Source: Bacteroidales bacterium
Lineage (GTDB): Bacteria > Bacteroidota > Bacteroidia > Bacteroidales > WCHB1-69
Direction of reading: 5' to 3'
DNA: 64,000 nucleotides
Assembly: GCA_024400755.1 (NCBI GenBank)
Contig: JAKSMG010000007.1
Coordinates: forward strand, 27,961 to 91,960
How positions within the stretch are numbered: position 1 is the first letter of the stretch; each line of letters opens with the position of its first letter. The notes below the pieces were generated by a model. It was given only the letters and a program-made list of their open reading frames with translations. It did not search any database and was not told where the DNA came from. Position numbers and translations under genes: made by a program. Below are positions 52,729 through 60,237 of the stretch, piece after piece.

Positions 52729-54051
52729 TTAGTATTTTAACCATCGCCAAATTTCCTTCCAAGTTACCTTTTTCCCGTACATCAGAATGCCGGTACGATA
52801 TACTTTGGCGGCAAACCAGACCGCAAATACGAAGAAAAGCAGCATCATTACCATAGATAGCAGAAGTTCCCAAAGTGGTACGCCGGAAGGCAGTCGCGTG
52901 AGCATAGCTACCGGAGATGTAAGTGGAATGATGGACATCCAGAATGCCAATTGACCGTTAGGATTATCGGCTATGGGCATAATTAAAATGATGGTCAGCA
53001 GCAGCGGCATCGTCAACGGCATCGTGAGTTGGTTGGAATCCGTTTCGTTGTCCGAGGCGGAACCTACGGCTGCGAACAGGGCAGAATAGATCAGGTAACC
53101 GGTCAAGAAATAGAACAGGAAGCATAGAATGAGTTCGGTGAATGAGATGGGGAAGTAGTTGCTAATCTCGTTGAAAATGCTCTCTGCGTCAAATGTTTCT
53201 TCTAAGTCTGACAACTGTACGTCGCCGGACATTTCAATGGCATTTTCAATTTGCGCTTGCTTGTCGATGAGGTTTGGGGTGGCAATTTGAATGCCTGTCA
53301 GAATGACTACGGTCAACACAATCCACATCAAGAATTGGGTAAGTCCTACCAAGGCAATGCCTACGATTTTCCCAATGAGAAGTTCAATGGGCTTGACCGA
53401 TGAAATGAGCACTTCCACAATGCGGTTATTTTTTTCTTCCAACACGCCCCGCAACACTTGTCCGGCAAAGAGAAAGATAAAAAAGTAGATGAAAAATCCA
53501 CAAATCATTCCAATGGATTTGTTGAGTTCAGCCATACTTTCCTTTTCTTCTCCTTTTTCGTCAATCTGAATCATCGTGATTTCGGATTGCGTTAGTTTTT
53601 TGAGCGTATTATATTGATTTACATTGATATTGAAAGAGTCTTGTAAGACTTTGTCAAAAAAGATATTATCAATTTGGCTTTCTAAGTCAGAGCGCAAGTA
53701 CATTGATGGTTCTTCGGTGTAATAAAGGTTCGCCACCATTTTCTGGGTGCTTTTAGGAAGGTACAGCACCGCGTCATAGTCACCATCCAAGGCATCTTTT
53801 TTAATTTCTTCAATATTGCCCGATTGATAGGAAAAACTAAGCTTGTCGTTTTCCTTAAAATTATTGATAAAGACCTCGTTGTCATCCACGACCATAATGT
53901 TGGCGTGTTCTTGTGTTTGAGTAGCTACCAGTACGGGAACGGCCATCAGCGCGGCAAAAAGTAGGGGAACCAGCAGCGTGAGGATGATAAATGACTTTTT
54001 TTTCACGCGAGTGAGATATTCGCGGGATATGATGAGGGCGGTTTTATTCAT
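52729..54051 (-). CDS. ABC-2 type permease (NatB-like)
   Basis: 440 aa from MNKTALIISREYLTRVKKKS. One TM near the N-terminus (FIILTLLVPLLFAALMAVPV), a large extracytoplasmic domain of about 150 residues (VVDDNEVFINNFKENDKLSF), then five or six TM helices (MICGFFIYFFIFLFAGQVLR, IVGIALVGLTQFLMWIVLTV, LILCFLFYFLTGYLIYSALF). This is the ABC2-membrane layout of NatB sodium or drug exporters. It overlaps the ATPase gene by 8 bp. Substrate unknown. Confidence 0.85.
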   Translation of the reverse strand: MNKTALIISREYLTRVKKKSFIILTLLVPLLFAALMAVPVLVATQTQEHANIMVVDDNEVFINNFKENDKLSFSYQSGNIEEIKKDALDGDYDAVLYLPKSTQKMVANLYYTEEPSMYLRSDLESQIDNIFFDKVLQDSFNINVNQYNTLKKLTQSEITMIQIDEKGEEKESMAELNKSIGMICGFFIYFFIFLFAGQVLRGVLEEKNNRIVEVLISSVKPIELLIGKIVGIALVGLTQFLMWIVLTVVILTGIQIATPNLIDKQAQIENAIEMSGDVQLSDLEETFDAESIFNEISNYFPISFTELILCFLFYFLTGYLIYSALFAAVGSASDNETDSNQLTMPLTMPLLLTIILIMPIADNPNGQLAFWMSIIPLTSPVAMLTRLPSGVPLWELLLSMVMMLLFFVFAVWFAAKVYRTGILMYGKKVTWKEIWRWLKY

Positions 54052-54973
54052 GTTGGTGTTCTTGGTTGTAATTTTCCACTTGTTGGATAAAAATTTCATT
54101 CATAGATGGCAAAACTTCGCTAAAGGCGTTGATTTGTCCGTATTTCATACAATACTGAAGCAGCGTGTTGGCATCCATTCCCTGCCCAAGTTTAACGGTA
54201 TAGGTATTGATGTCGTTGCATTTGGATTGGTCGATAATGGAAAAATCAGTTGGAAAATCCATATCGTTGTTTTCATTACGGATGGAAATCTTGAAAATGT
54301 TTTGCTTAAACTGATTTTTGATTTCTATCAAATTGCCTTCCAGAATTTTGTTTGCTTTGTTGATAAGGCAGATTTCGTCGCAGATTTCCTCCACTGAAGC
54401 CATGTTGTGGGTGGAAATGATGATGGAAGTTCCACGTTTTTTCAGCTCGTGGATTTCATTTTTCAGCAAGTTCGTATTGATAGGGTCCAAGCCGCTGAAC
54501 GGTTCATCTAAAATGAGGAATTCCGGTTCGTGAATCACGGTGGTGATAAACTGCAGTTTTTGCTGCATACCTTTTGAAAGTTCCTCCACCTTGCGTTCCC
54601 ACCAGTCCTGGATGCCGAATTTGATGAACCAGTGTTTGAGGCGTTCTACGGCTTCTTTTTGCGACAGACCTTTAAGTTGAGCCAGGTACATCGCCTCTTC
54701 GCCCACTTTCATTTTTTTGTACAACCCGCGTTCTTCGGGAAGGTAACCGATTTTGTCGATGTTTTTACGGTTGAGGGGAAGACCGTTGAAAAGAACCTCT
54801 CCGCTATCGGGAGCGGTAATTTGGTTGAGAATACGAATCAAAGTGGTCTTGCCGGCCCCATTGGGCCCCAATAGACCATAGATGACACCCTTTTGAATGT
54901 TTAAGGAAATGTCGTTTAACGCCAGATAGTTGGAGTATTTCTTGCTAACTTGACGAACTTCGATGATGTTCAT
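54044..54973 (-). CDS. ABC transporter ATP-binding protein (NatA-like)
   Basis: 309 aa. Walker A GPNGAGKTTLIRIL, signature ELSKGMQQKLQFITTVIHEP, Walker B FLILDEPFSGLDP and H-loop IIISTHNMASVEEI. The C-terminal 80 residues form the DUF4162-like domain seen in NatA and BcrA ATPases. It partners with the downstream permease for export. The stop of DUF4290 is directly adjacent, so the three genes form one transcript. Confidence 0.92.
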   Translation of the reverse strand: MNIIEVRQVSKKYSNYLALNDISLNIQKGVIYGLLGPNGAGKTTLIRILNQITAPDSGEVLFNGLPLNRKNIDKIGYLPEERGLYKKMKVGEEAMYLAQLKGLSQKEAVERLKHWFIKFGIQDWWERKVEELSKGMQQKLQFITTVIHEPEFLILDEPFSGLDPINTNLLKNEIHELKKRGTSIIISTHNMASVEEICDEICLINKANKILEGNLIEIKNQFKQNIFKISIRNENNDMDFPTDFSIIDQSKCNDINTYTVKLGQGMDANTLLQYCMKYGQINAFSEVLPSMNEIFIQQVENYNQEHQHE

Positions 54974-55639
54974 TTATTTGTTGTTTTGTTCAATATTGTT
55001 TTTTTTCTTCTTTTTTTTCTTCTTTTTCTTAGCCACTAATGGTTTGTTGGCATTGGCATTGGAAGCGTTTTTGAGAATTTCGTTGGTAGTATGCAGGGAA
55101 ATGTCTTCGGGAAGTGTGATTTTTCCGTCGGACATTTCTTTGAGCTGATTAATAATGAGCTGGTCATTGACCGAATCACGGTTGTAGGTGAGGTAGAGTT
55201 TTTTGAGATGATTGGCTAAGACCAAACCGAGAGCCTTGCGTTGCTCTTCCGGATACTGAGCCGTTGCCTTGATGATATTTTCCATATTACGGCCGTAAGT
55301 GCGGAAACCGATGGTGTGTTTGTTGTATTCAGGTTTTTCAAATACGAATTTGGTCGATTTGGGTTCTGGTTTTGGAAAGGGACATTCCACATCAAGTTGG
55401 TAATTGGCCATAATGTGAAGGTGATCCCAGAGTTTATGCCAATAGTCCAACGATTCCTTTTGATTTTTGTCTTCCTTGTCGTCAGGATTAAGCTGGGCCA
55501 TGATGCGTACCACTGCTTTTGCCTTTTCGCTGCGTTTGGCGTAGTCGGGTTCGGCAAGGACATCCTCGATCATTTTTTGGATATTTCTACCGTATTCTCT
55601 GATTATCAAGCTGTTACGATTAACGTTGTATTCAAACAT
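54974..55639 (-). CDS. DUF4290 protein with poly-lysine tail
   Basis: 221 aa. MFEYNVNRNSLIIREYGRNI, PEYNKHTIGFRTYGRNMENI-like repeat of the same YGRN(I/M) motif and YWHKLWDHLHIMANYQLDVE match DUF4290, a family conserved across Bacteroidota but of unknown role. The C-terminus carries a run of ten to eleven lysines followed by NNIEQNNK, an unusual highly charged tail that could bind nucleic acid. It is first gene of the exporter operon. Confidence 0.85.
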   Translation of the reverse strand: MFEYNVNRNSLIIREYGRNIQKMIEDVLAEPDYAKRSEKAKAVVRIMAQLNPDDKEDKNQKESLDYWHKLWDHLHIMANYQLDVECPFPKPEPKSTKFVFEKPEYNKHTIGFRTYGRNMENIIKATAQYPEEQRKALGLVLANHLKKLYLTYNRDSVNDQLIINQLKEMSDGKITLPEDISLHTTNEILKNASNANANKPLVAKKKKKKKKKKNNIEQNNK

Positions 55640-55763
55640 AATATATTGAATTAAAAGTCAAAATTACAATTTTTTTTGGAATTAGAACGATGGTGCAGAA
55701 AACTAATTTTGACGGGGTTGGAGATGATGTTTTAGACGGATTTTGGCGTGTTGGTTTAAACAC

Positions 55764-55795
55764 AAAAAACGGGATACGAAAGCATCCCGTTTTTT
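55764..55795 (-). terminator. Terminator of the S6-S18-L9 operon
   Basis: AAAAAACGGGAT pairs with ATCCCGTTTTTT, 22 bp past the rplI stop. Confidence 0.9.
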
Positions 55796-55816
55796 GAATA
55801 TGAAGATAATAAATAA

Positions 55817-56272
55817 CTATTCTTCAGCAACAACATCGAGGTTGATAGTGACCTTGTTGAAGTCTTTGTGCAAATTAACGATAGCAGAATATTTGCCCAA
55901 TTCTTTAATATGGTCTTCTTTAACGACGATTTTCTTACGGTCGATTTCGATACCGTGTTGTTCTTTCAATGCGTTGGCAATAGCGATATTGTTAACGGAA
56001 CCGAAGATAGTGCCTTTTTCAGAAGCCTTGGTGTAGATCTTCACTTCGAGGCCTTCGATTTTGCCAGCCAAGAATTCAGCTTCTTTTCTGATCTTTTCAG
56101 CTTTGAAAGCGCGTTGTTTCAAAGTTTCGGCCAACATTTTCTTGTTAGGTTCAGTTGCGATGATTGCCAATCCCTGAGGAATGAGATAATTTCTGGCGTA
56201 GCCGTTTTTAACTTTAACGATTTCGTCGGCATAGCCTAAATTTTGAACGTCTTGTTTAAGTATGATTTCCAT
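55817..56272 (-). CDS. rplI: Ribosomal protein bL9
   Basis: 151 aa. MEIILKQDVQNLGYADEIVK then VKNGYARNYLIPQGLAI is the L9 signature binding 23S rRNA; a long central helix connects to the C-terminal domain with EGLEVKIYTKASEKGTIFGS. Last gene of the rpsF-rpsR-rplI operon. Confidence 0.98.
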   Translation of the reverse strand: MEIILKQDVQNLGYADEIVKVKNGYARNYLIPQGLAIIATEPNKKMLAETLKQRAFKAEKIRKEAEFLAGKIEGLEVKIYTKASEKGTIFGSVNNIAIANALKEQHGIEIDRKKIVVKEDHIKELGKYSAIVNLHKDFNKVTINLDVVAEE

Positions 56273-56286
56273 TGCTATTCCTCCTT

Positions 56287-56562
56287 TTAGTTGTTTGACT
56301 TTAAGTTATCAGTTACGAAAGGAAGTAAGGCAAGGTGTCTTGCTCTCTTCACGGCCTGGGCCACTTTCTTTTGAAATTTTAATGAAGTACCGGTCAAACG
56401 TCTTGGCAGGATTCTACCTTGTTCGTTGACAAATTTCTTCAAGAATTCACCGTCTTTGTAGTCGATGTATTTGATACCGCTTTTTTTGAAACGGCAATAT
56501 TTTTTCTTCTTAATATCAACCGCGATGGGGGTTAAATATTTGATTTCGTTATTTGTTGCCAT
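56287..56562 (-). CDS. rpsR: Ribosomal protein bS18
   Basis: 91 aa. [20 protein letters not shown] then [20 protein letters not shown] is the S18 signature; it has a basic C-terminal region [10 protein letters not shown]. It forms a heterodimer with S6 on 16S rRNA. Spacing to rplI is 14 bp and to rpsF 14 bp. Confidence 0.98.
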   Translation of the reverse strand: MATNNEIKYLTPIAVDIKKKKYCRFKKSGIKYIDYKDGEFLKKFVNEQGRILPRRLTGTSLKFQKKVAQAVKRARHLALLPFVTDNLKSNN

Positions 56563-56576
56563 AATTACTTTCCTCC

Positions 56577-56924
56577 TTATTCGTCTTTATGTTCTTTTTT
56601 CAAGTTACGTCTCTTTTCGCTGTATGCGATAGCGTGTTTGTCCATTGAAACGGTTAAATATCTCAAGACTCTTTCGTCACGACGATATTGGAGTTCCAAT
56701 TCTTTAACAAGGGTTCCTTCTGCCTTGAATTCGAACAAATGGTAAAAACCGGAAGATTTTTTCTGAATTGGGTATTCAAATTTTCTTAATCCCCAATTTT
56801 CTTGATGAACGATTTCTGCACCGTTGGCAGTGAGAATGTTCTCAAATTTCTTTACCGTTTCCTTCATCTGGTCATCAGATAAAACGGGCGTCATAATGAA
56901 AACGGTTTCGTACTGATTCAACAT
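56577..56924 (-). CDS. rpsF: Ribosomal protein bS6
   Basis: 115 aa. [40 protein letters not shown] and HLFEFKAEG match bS6. First gene of the operon. In many bacteria the S6:S18 dimer binds a structured leader to repress its operon; the short leader here (about 50 nt) was not seen to contain that motif. Confidence 0.97.
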   Translation of the reverse strand: MLNQYETVFIMTPVLSDDQMKETVKKFENILTANGAEIVHQENWGLRKFEYPIQKKSSGFYHLFEFKAEGTLVKELELQYRRDERVLRYLTVSMDKHAIAYSEKRRNLKKEHKDE

Positions 56925-56972
56925 GATTTTTAATTTTTTTGGTTTATAATTTTTATTGGTTTTTTAGGGCGG

Positions 56973-56980
56973 CAAAAATA
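56973..56980 (-). promoter_or_regulatory. -7 element of the rpsF operon
   Basis: The minus strand reads TATTTTTGC, 49 bp before the rpsF ATG. Confidence 0.55.
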
Positions 56981-57024
56981 CAACTTTTTTTGATACAAAA
57001 AACGCTCTAAATCAATTTTTTATT

Positions 57025-57250
57025 TTTTTTCGGAATTATCCCCTTCCGTCTTGTAAAGAGATTCCGACGTCGCTACGCTTCGTCGGAATGGTGACGATTC
57101 ATTAGACACGGAGTGGCGGCGGCATCCCATACGTGCATTAACTTCCTATTTTGCGCCGCCGCCATCACGCCCACAAGATATATGTCGCCATTCCGATGTT
57201 TCCGACGTAAGGAGGGAACATCGGAATGGCGACAAAATTAAACGGGATAA
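57025..57250. repeat. Dispersed structured repeat, copy 2 (complete)
   Basis: Starts CGGAATTATCCCCTTCCGTC. Hairpins: ATTCCGACG/CGTCGGAAT near the left end, GGCGGCGGCA facing TGCGCCGCCGCC in the middle, and CATTCCGATGTT/AACATCGGAATG near the right end. It ends AACGGGATAATCC. It fills the gap between the rpsF promoter and the 57297 gene. Confidence 0.85.
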
Positions 57251-57296
57251 TCCAGTTAATTTCTTAATTCTAACCCCTAATCCCTAACCCCTCATT

Positions 57297-57698
57297 TTAG
57301 GTCATCGACATATTAAAATAGTCCTCAAACAAGTCGCCTTCCCATTGGCGGATACTTTCGTTGATATAGTGTTTGATGAGCGCTTTTTGTTTGCGTTCTT
57401 TTTGAATTTTTTGAAGGGCTTTGCTCACGCGGGCGATTCTTGGATAATTGGGATAGGGTTGGAGACTGAATCCGGCCAATTCGTCTAAGACGGTGGCGAG
57501 GTCGGCGTTATCCAGGAGGTCGCTGCCAAAGATTTCAACAAGTTTCGTGTCGCTTAATGTGGGTGCCAACATAATATAGGTATATAGGCAGTTCAGGCAG
57601 GTGCCGCACCATTTTGTCTGCTTGATGCTTTGCAGTAGTGCCGGCTCAACGGGCTGGTCGATGGGAATAAGGTCGGGATTGAATGCGGTGCAAGTCAT
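57297..57698 (-). CDS. MurL-like C-terminal domain, probably truncated
   Basis: 133 aa. KTKWCGTCLNCLYTYIMLAP then TLSDTKLVEIFGSDLLDN resembles the C-terminal zinc-ribbon-like CxxCxKCxFxYxxLAP and EIFGxxLLD segment of MurL-type UDP-MurNAc-dipeptide epimerases and their Bacteroidota relatives, which exceed 400 residues. The rest of such a protein is absent: upstream sequence is non-coding and belongs to the next gene's terminator. It may be a decayed remnant or a stand-alone domain; the comparison is from memory. The second CxxC Lys is replaced by Asn. Confidence 0.4.
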   Translation of the reverse strand: MTCTAFNPDLIPIDQPVEPALLQSIKQTKWCGTCLNCLYTYIMLAPTLSDTKLVEIFGSDLLDNADLATVLDELAGFSLQPYPNYPRIARVSKALQKIQKERKQKALIKHYINESIRQWEGDLFEDYFNMSMT

Positions 57699-57752
57699 TG
57701 GCTTTGTTTTTGTGAAGTCAAAAGTGCGATTTGTTTGTTCGTTTGATAAAAA

Positions 57753-57779
57753 AAGGCGAAAGAGTTGTCTTCCGCCTTA
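57753..57779 (-). terminator. Terminator of the DUF4328 gene
   Basis: AAGGCG pairs with CGCCTT, supported by AAGA/TCTT inner pairs, followed by a T run on the minus strand. Confidence 0.75.
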
Positions 57780-57802
57780 ATATATTATAAGGATAATGTT
57801 GA

Positions 57803-58750
57803 TTAAAACTTGCTTTCGTTATCTAAAAGCATCTTGTTCATTTTGTTGTATTTGGCAATGACGGAAATTTCCATCAATGCGTAGGCGGCCCAGAAAACGA
57901 TGGCAACGATGGCTATGGCAGTGTGGTTGAATTTATAGAAAGCGGGACCGTTGCCAAAGAAAGAGGCAAAAAGGATAATGGAGATGACGATGATGGTCAT
58001 CAGGAACATACCCCACCAAAAGCCGAGGGTGAAATCTGTATCGGAATTTCTGTTTTCTTTAGATAAGATAGATTTATCTACCAAGGCGTAATCGGTTTCA
58101 TCAAAAATTTCCTTGAAGAAAGTATAAGGTTTGATGAGGTTGTAAATAGGGATAATCCAGCCAAAAAATGCCCAACTTGGATGGGTCGCTTCTGACATCC
58201 AGGAGCAAACGGCACGCAAGTTCTTGGAATTTTTATAATTCCAGATAGCCCAGATCACGATTTTGACAACGAAACAGATAATGGTGATCAGCATAAATAT
58301 ATTGAAAGTCTTTTTGGCAGCTTCGTCCTGTGCAACCAAGTCGTTGTAAGAGGTTTCGATCGGTTCGAAAGTGGCGCGAGCGTCGGCAATGGTGGCTTCG
58401 GTTTCGGCTAAGACTTTCTTCTTTTCAGACAAGGTGCTGGTCGTTCTGTCGATGTCTTCCTGCATCGATTTGATGGCCTTCTTGTCTGTGAGAGTGGCTT
58501 GATGCTGTTTCAAAGTGTCTAATTTGGTTGTGTAGTAATCTACTTCGGCTTCCGCTTGTTTCAAAGGATGTTCAATGGTGTGCAATTCTTCTTTTGCTTT
58601 TAAATAAGCCGGTTCATCATTGACTTTCACCACATTGATTTTGTCAAATTTCAACAAAAAGACAACGGAAAGGATAAAGAATACGACTACGACAAGATTC
58701 AAAATTTGAACGAGCTTGCCCAAAAAAGTGTTATTTGAAATTTTTTTCAT
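57803..58750 (-). CDS. Membrane protein with coiled coil and DUF4328-like domain
   Basis: 315 aa. TM1 (LVQILNLVVVVFFILSVVFL), then about 110 residues of coiled coil (AKEELHTIEHPLKQAEAEVD, DIDRTTSTLSEKKKVLAETE), then TM helices typical of DUF4328 (FNIFMLITIICFVVKIVIWA, PSWAFFGWIIPIYNLIKPYT, WWGMFLMTIIVISIILFASF, AIAIVAIVFWAAYALMEISV). DUF4328 membrane proteins have no known activity; the inserted coiled coil is unusual. Monocistronic. Confidence 0.72.
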   Translation of the reverse strand: MKKISNNTFLGKLVQILNLVVVVFFILSVVFLLKFDKINVVKVNDEPAYLKAKEELHTIEHPLKQAEAEVDYYTTKLDTLKQHQATLTDKKAIKSMQEDIDRTTSTLSEKKKVLAETEATIADARATFEPIETSYNDLVAQDEAAKKTFNIFMLITIICFVVKIVIWAIWNYKNSKNLRAVCSWMSEATHPSWAFFGWIIPIYNLIKPYTFFKEIFDETDYALVDKSILSKENRNSDTDFTLGFWWGMFLMTIIVISIILFASFFGNGPAFYKFNHTAIAIVAIVFWAAYALMEISVIAKYNKMNKMLLDNESKF

Positions 58751-58880
58751 TTGGATGATATTTTTATTTTTCTAATTATCAATTATTTATATTAAAATCA
58801 CATTATTTTGATTCATAATGCAAAAATATAAAATATTTGTCTATTCTGCAATAAAAAATATTTTTTTGTGAAAAATCGTT

Positions 58881-59105
58881 GAAATTATTCCTTTTTGTCT
58901 TGTAAAGGGATTCCGACGTCGCTACGCTTCGCCGGAATGGAGACGAGTGTTTGGGCAGGAAGTGGCGGCGGCATCCCACACATACATTAAGCTTTTATTT
59001 TGCGCCGCCGCCATCAGGCCTACCAAGGTATGTCGCCATTCCGATGTTTCCGACGTAAGGAGGGAACATCGGAATCTCAACAAAATTAAACGGGGTAATT
59101 CCGAA
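58881..59105. repeat. Dispersed structured repeat, copy 3 (tandem)
   Basis: Near-identical to copy 2, immediately followed by copy 4 in the same orientation. 58751-58880 is AT-rich spacer upstream of the DUF4328 gene. Confidence 0.88.
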
Positions 59106-59315
59106 CGGACTTATTCCCTTCCGTCTTGTAAAGAGATTCCGACGTCGCTACGCTTCGCCGGAATGGAGACGAGTGTTTGGGCAGGAAGTGGCGGCGGCAT
59201 CCCACACATACATTAAGCTTTTATTTTGCGCCGCCGCCATCAGGCCTACCAAGGTATGTCGCCATTCCGATGTTTCCGACGTAAGGAGGGAACATCGGAA
59301 TCTCAACAAAATTAA
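59106..59315. repeat. Dispersed structured repeat, copy 4 (tandem)
   Basis: Virtually identical to copy 3 from TTCCGTCTTGTAAAGAG through AACATCGGAATCTCAAC, indicating recent tandem duplication. Confidence 0.88.
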
Positions 59316-59357
59316 AATGGAAAATTCTATAAATATTTATGTATAAAATAAATTTTG

Positions 59358-59365
59358 TATTTTTG
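59358..59365 (+). promoter_or_regulatory. -7 element of prmC
   Basis: TATTTTTG followed by C, only 4 bp before the start codon at 59370, so the transcript would be leaderless or nearly so if this start is right. Confidence 0.5.
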
Positions 59366-59369
59366 CACA

Positions 59370-60236
59370 ATGATTTATAACTTGGAAAATTTTCGAACCT
59401 TATTTTCGTCATCATTGAGTCAACTTTATGATACTCAAGAAATACGTGCGATTTTGTATGCGTATTTTTCTCGGAAATTTGCCATTCCGAGTTATGAATT
59501 TTCGTTGAATCCACAGAAATCCTTGACGAAAGAAGATGGGGAAGCGGTTGAGTCTGATTTGAGACGATTAGAACGCGGAGAACCGTTGCAGTATGTGTTG
59601 GGCAATGCCGAATTTTACGGGCTTCCGGTGAATGTTTCTCCCAAGGTGCTGATTCCACGTCCGGAAACGGAAGAATTGGTGGAGAAAATCTTGGATTTTT
59701 GTCGGGATTCGTCGAAAAAGTATCAAATTTTGGATTTTTGTACGGGAAGCGGTGCCATTGCCATCGCCCTGGCTCATTTTTTACCATTTGCCTCGGTGAC
59801 AGCCACGGATTATGAGGAAGAAATCTTGCGTTTGGCCGCACAAAACGCGACGCAAAATGCGGTGAACGTGCAGTGGCTTCGTCACGACGTGCTGAAGGAT
59901 GGTCCCGAAATCCTGGGCGGACCGTATGACGTTGTCGTGAGCAATCCGCCGTACATCCCCTTGTCCGTTCGGGCGACCCTGCACCGAAATGTGGCGGACT
60001 ATGAACCTGCGGCGGCGTTGTTCGTTCCCGATGACGATCCGTTGTTGTTTTATCGTCACATCGCACGCTTGTCTTCGGAAATTTTGCGTCCGGGCGGGCG
60101 ACTTTTTTTTGAGACCTTCGAAAACTTTCACGAAGAATTGGAGTCTATGTTAAGGTCTTTCCCTTTTAAGGATATTCAAAAAGTAAATGACATCAATCAG
60201 AAACCTCGATTTATAATCTGCACAAAAACTACTTAG
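59370..60236 (+). CDS. prmC: Peptide chain release factor N5-glutamine methyltransferase
   Basis: 288 aa from MIYNLENFRTLFSSSLSQLY. N-terminal helical domain, then SAM-binding ILDFCTGSGAIAIALAHFLP and the catalytic VVSNPPYIPLSVRATL (NPPY). ETEELVEKILDF just before the SAM site is also PrmC-like. It methylates the GGQ glutamine of release factors, improving termination. The upstream ATG at 59355 lies before the -7 element and is unlikely. The antiporter gene starts 1 bp after its stop. Confidence 0.93.
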   Translation: MIYNLENFRTLFSSSLSQLYDTQEIRAILYAYFSRKFAIPSYEFSLNPQKSLTKEDGEAVESDLRRLERGEPLQYVLGNAEFYGLPVNVSPKVLIPRPETEELVEKILDFCRDSSKKYQILDFCTGSGAIAIALAHFLPFASVTATDYEEEILRLAAQNATQNAVNVQWLRHDVLKDGPEILGGPYDVVVSNPPYIPLSVRATLHRNVADYEPAAALFVPDDDPLLFYRHIARLSSEILRPGGRLFFETFENFHEELESMLRSFPFKDIQKVNDINQKPRFIICTKTT

Positions 60237-60237
60237 T

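Noticed and set aside
59221-60066. 281-codon minus-strand frame opposite prmC
   Set aside because: Complement of a clear methyltransferase gene, arginine- and proline-rich as typical of shadow frames.
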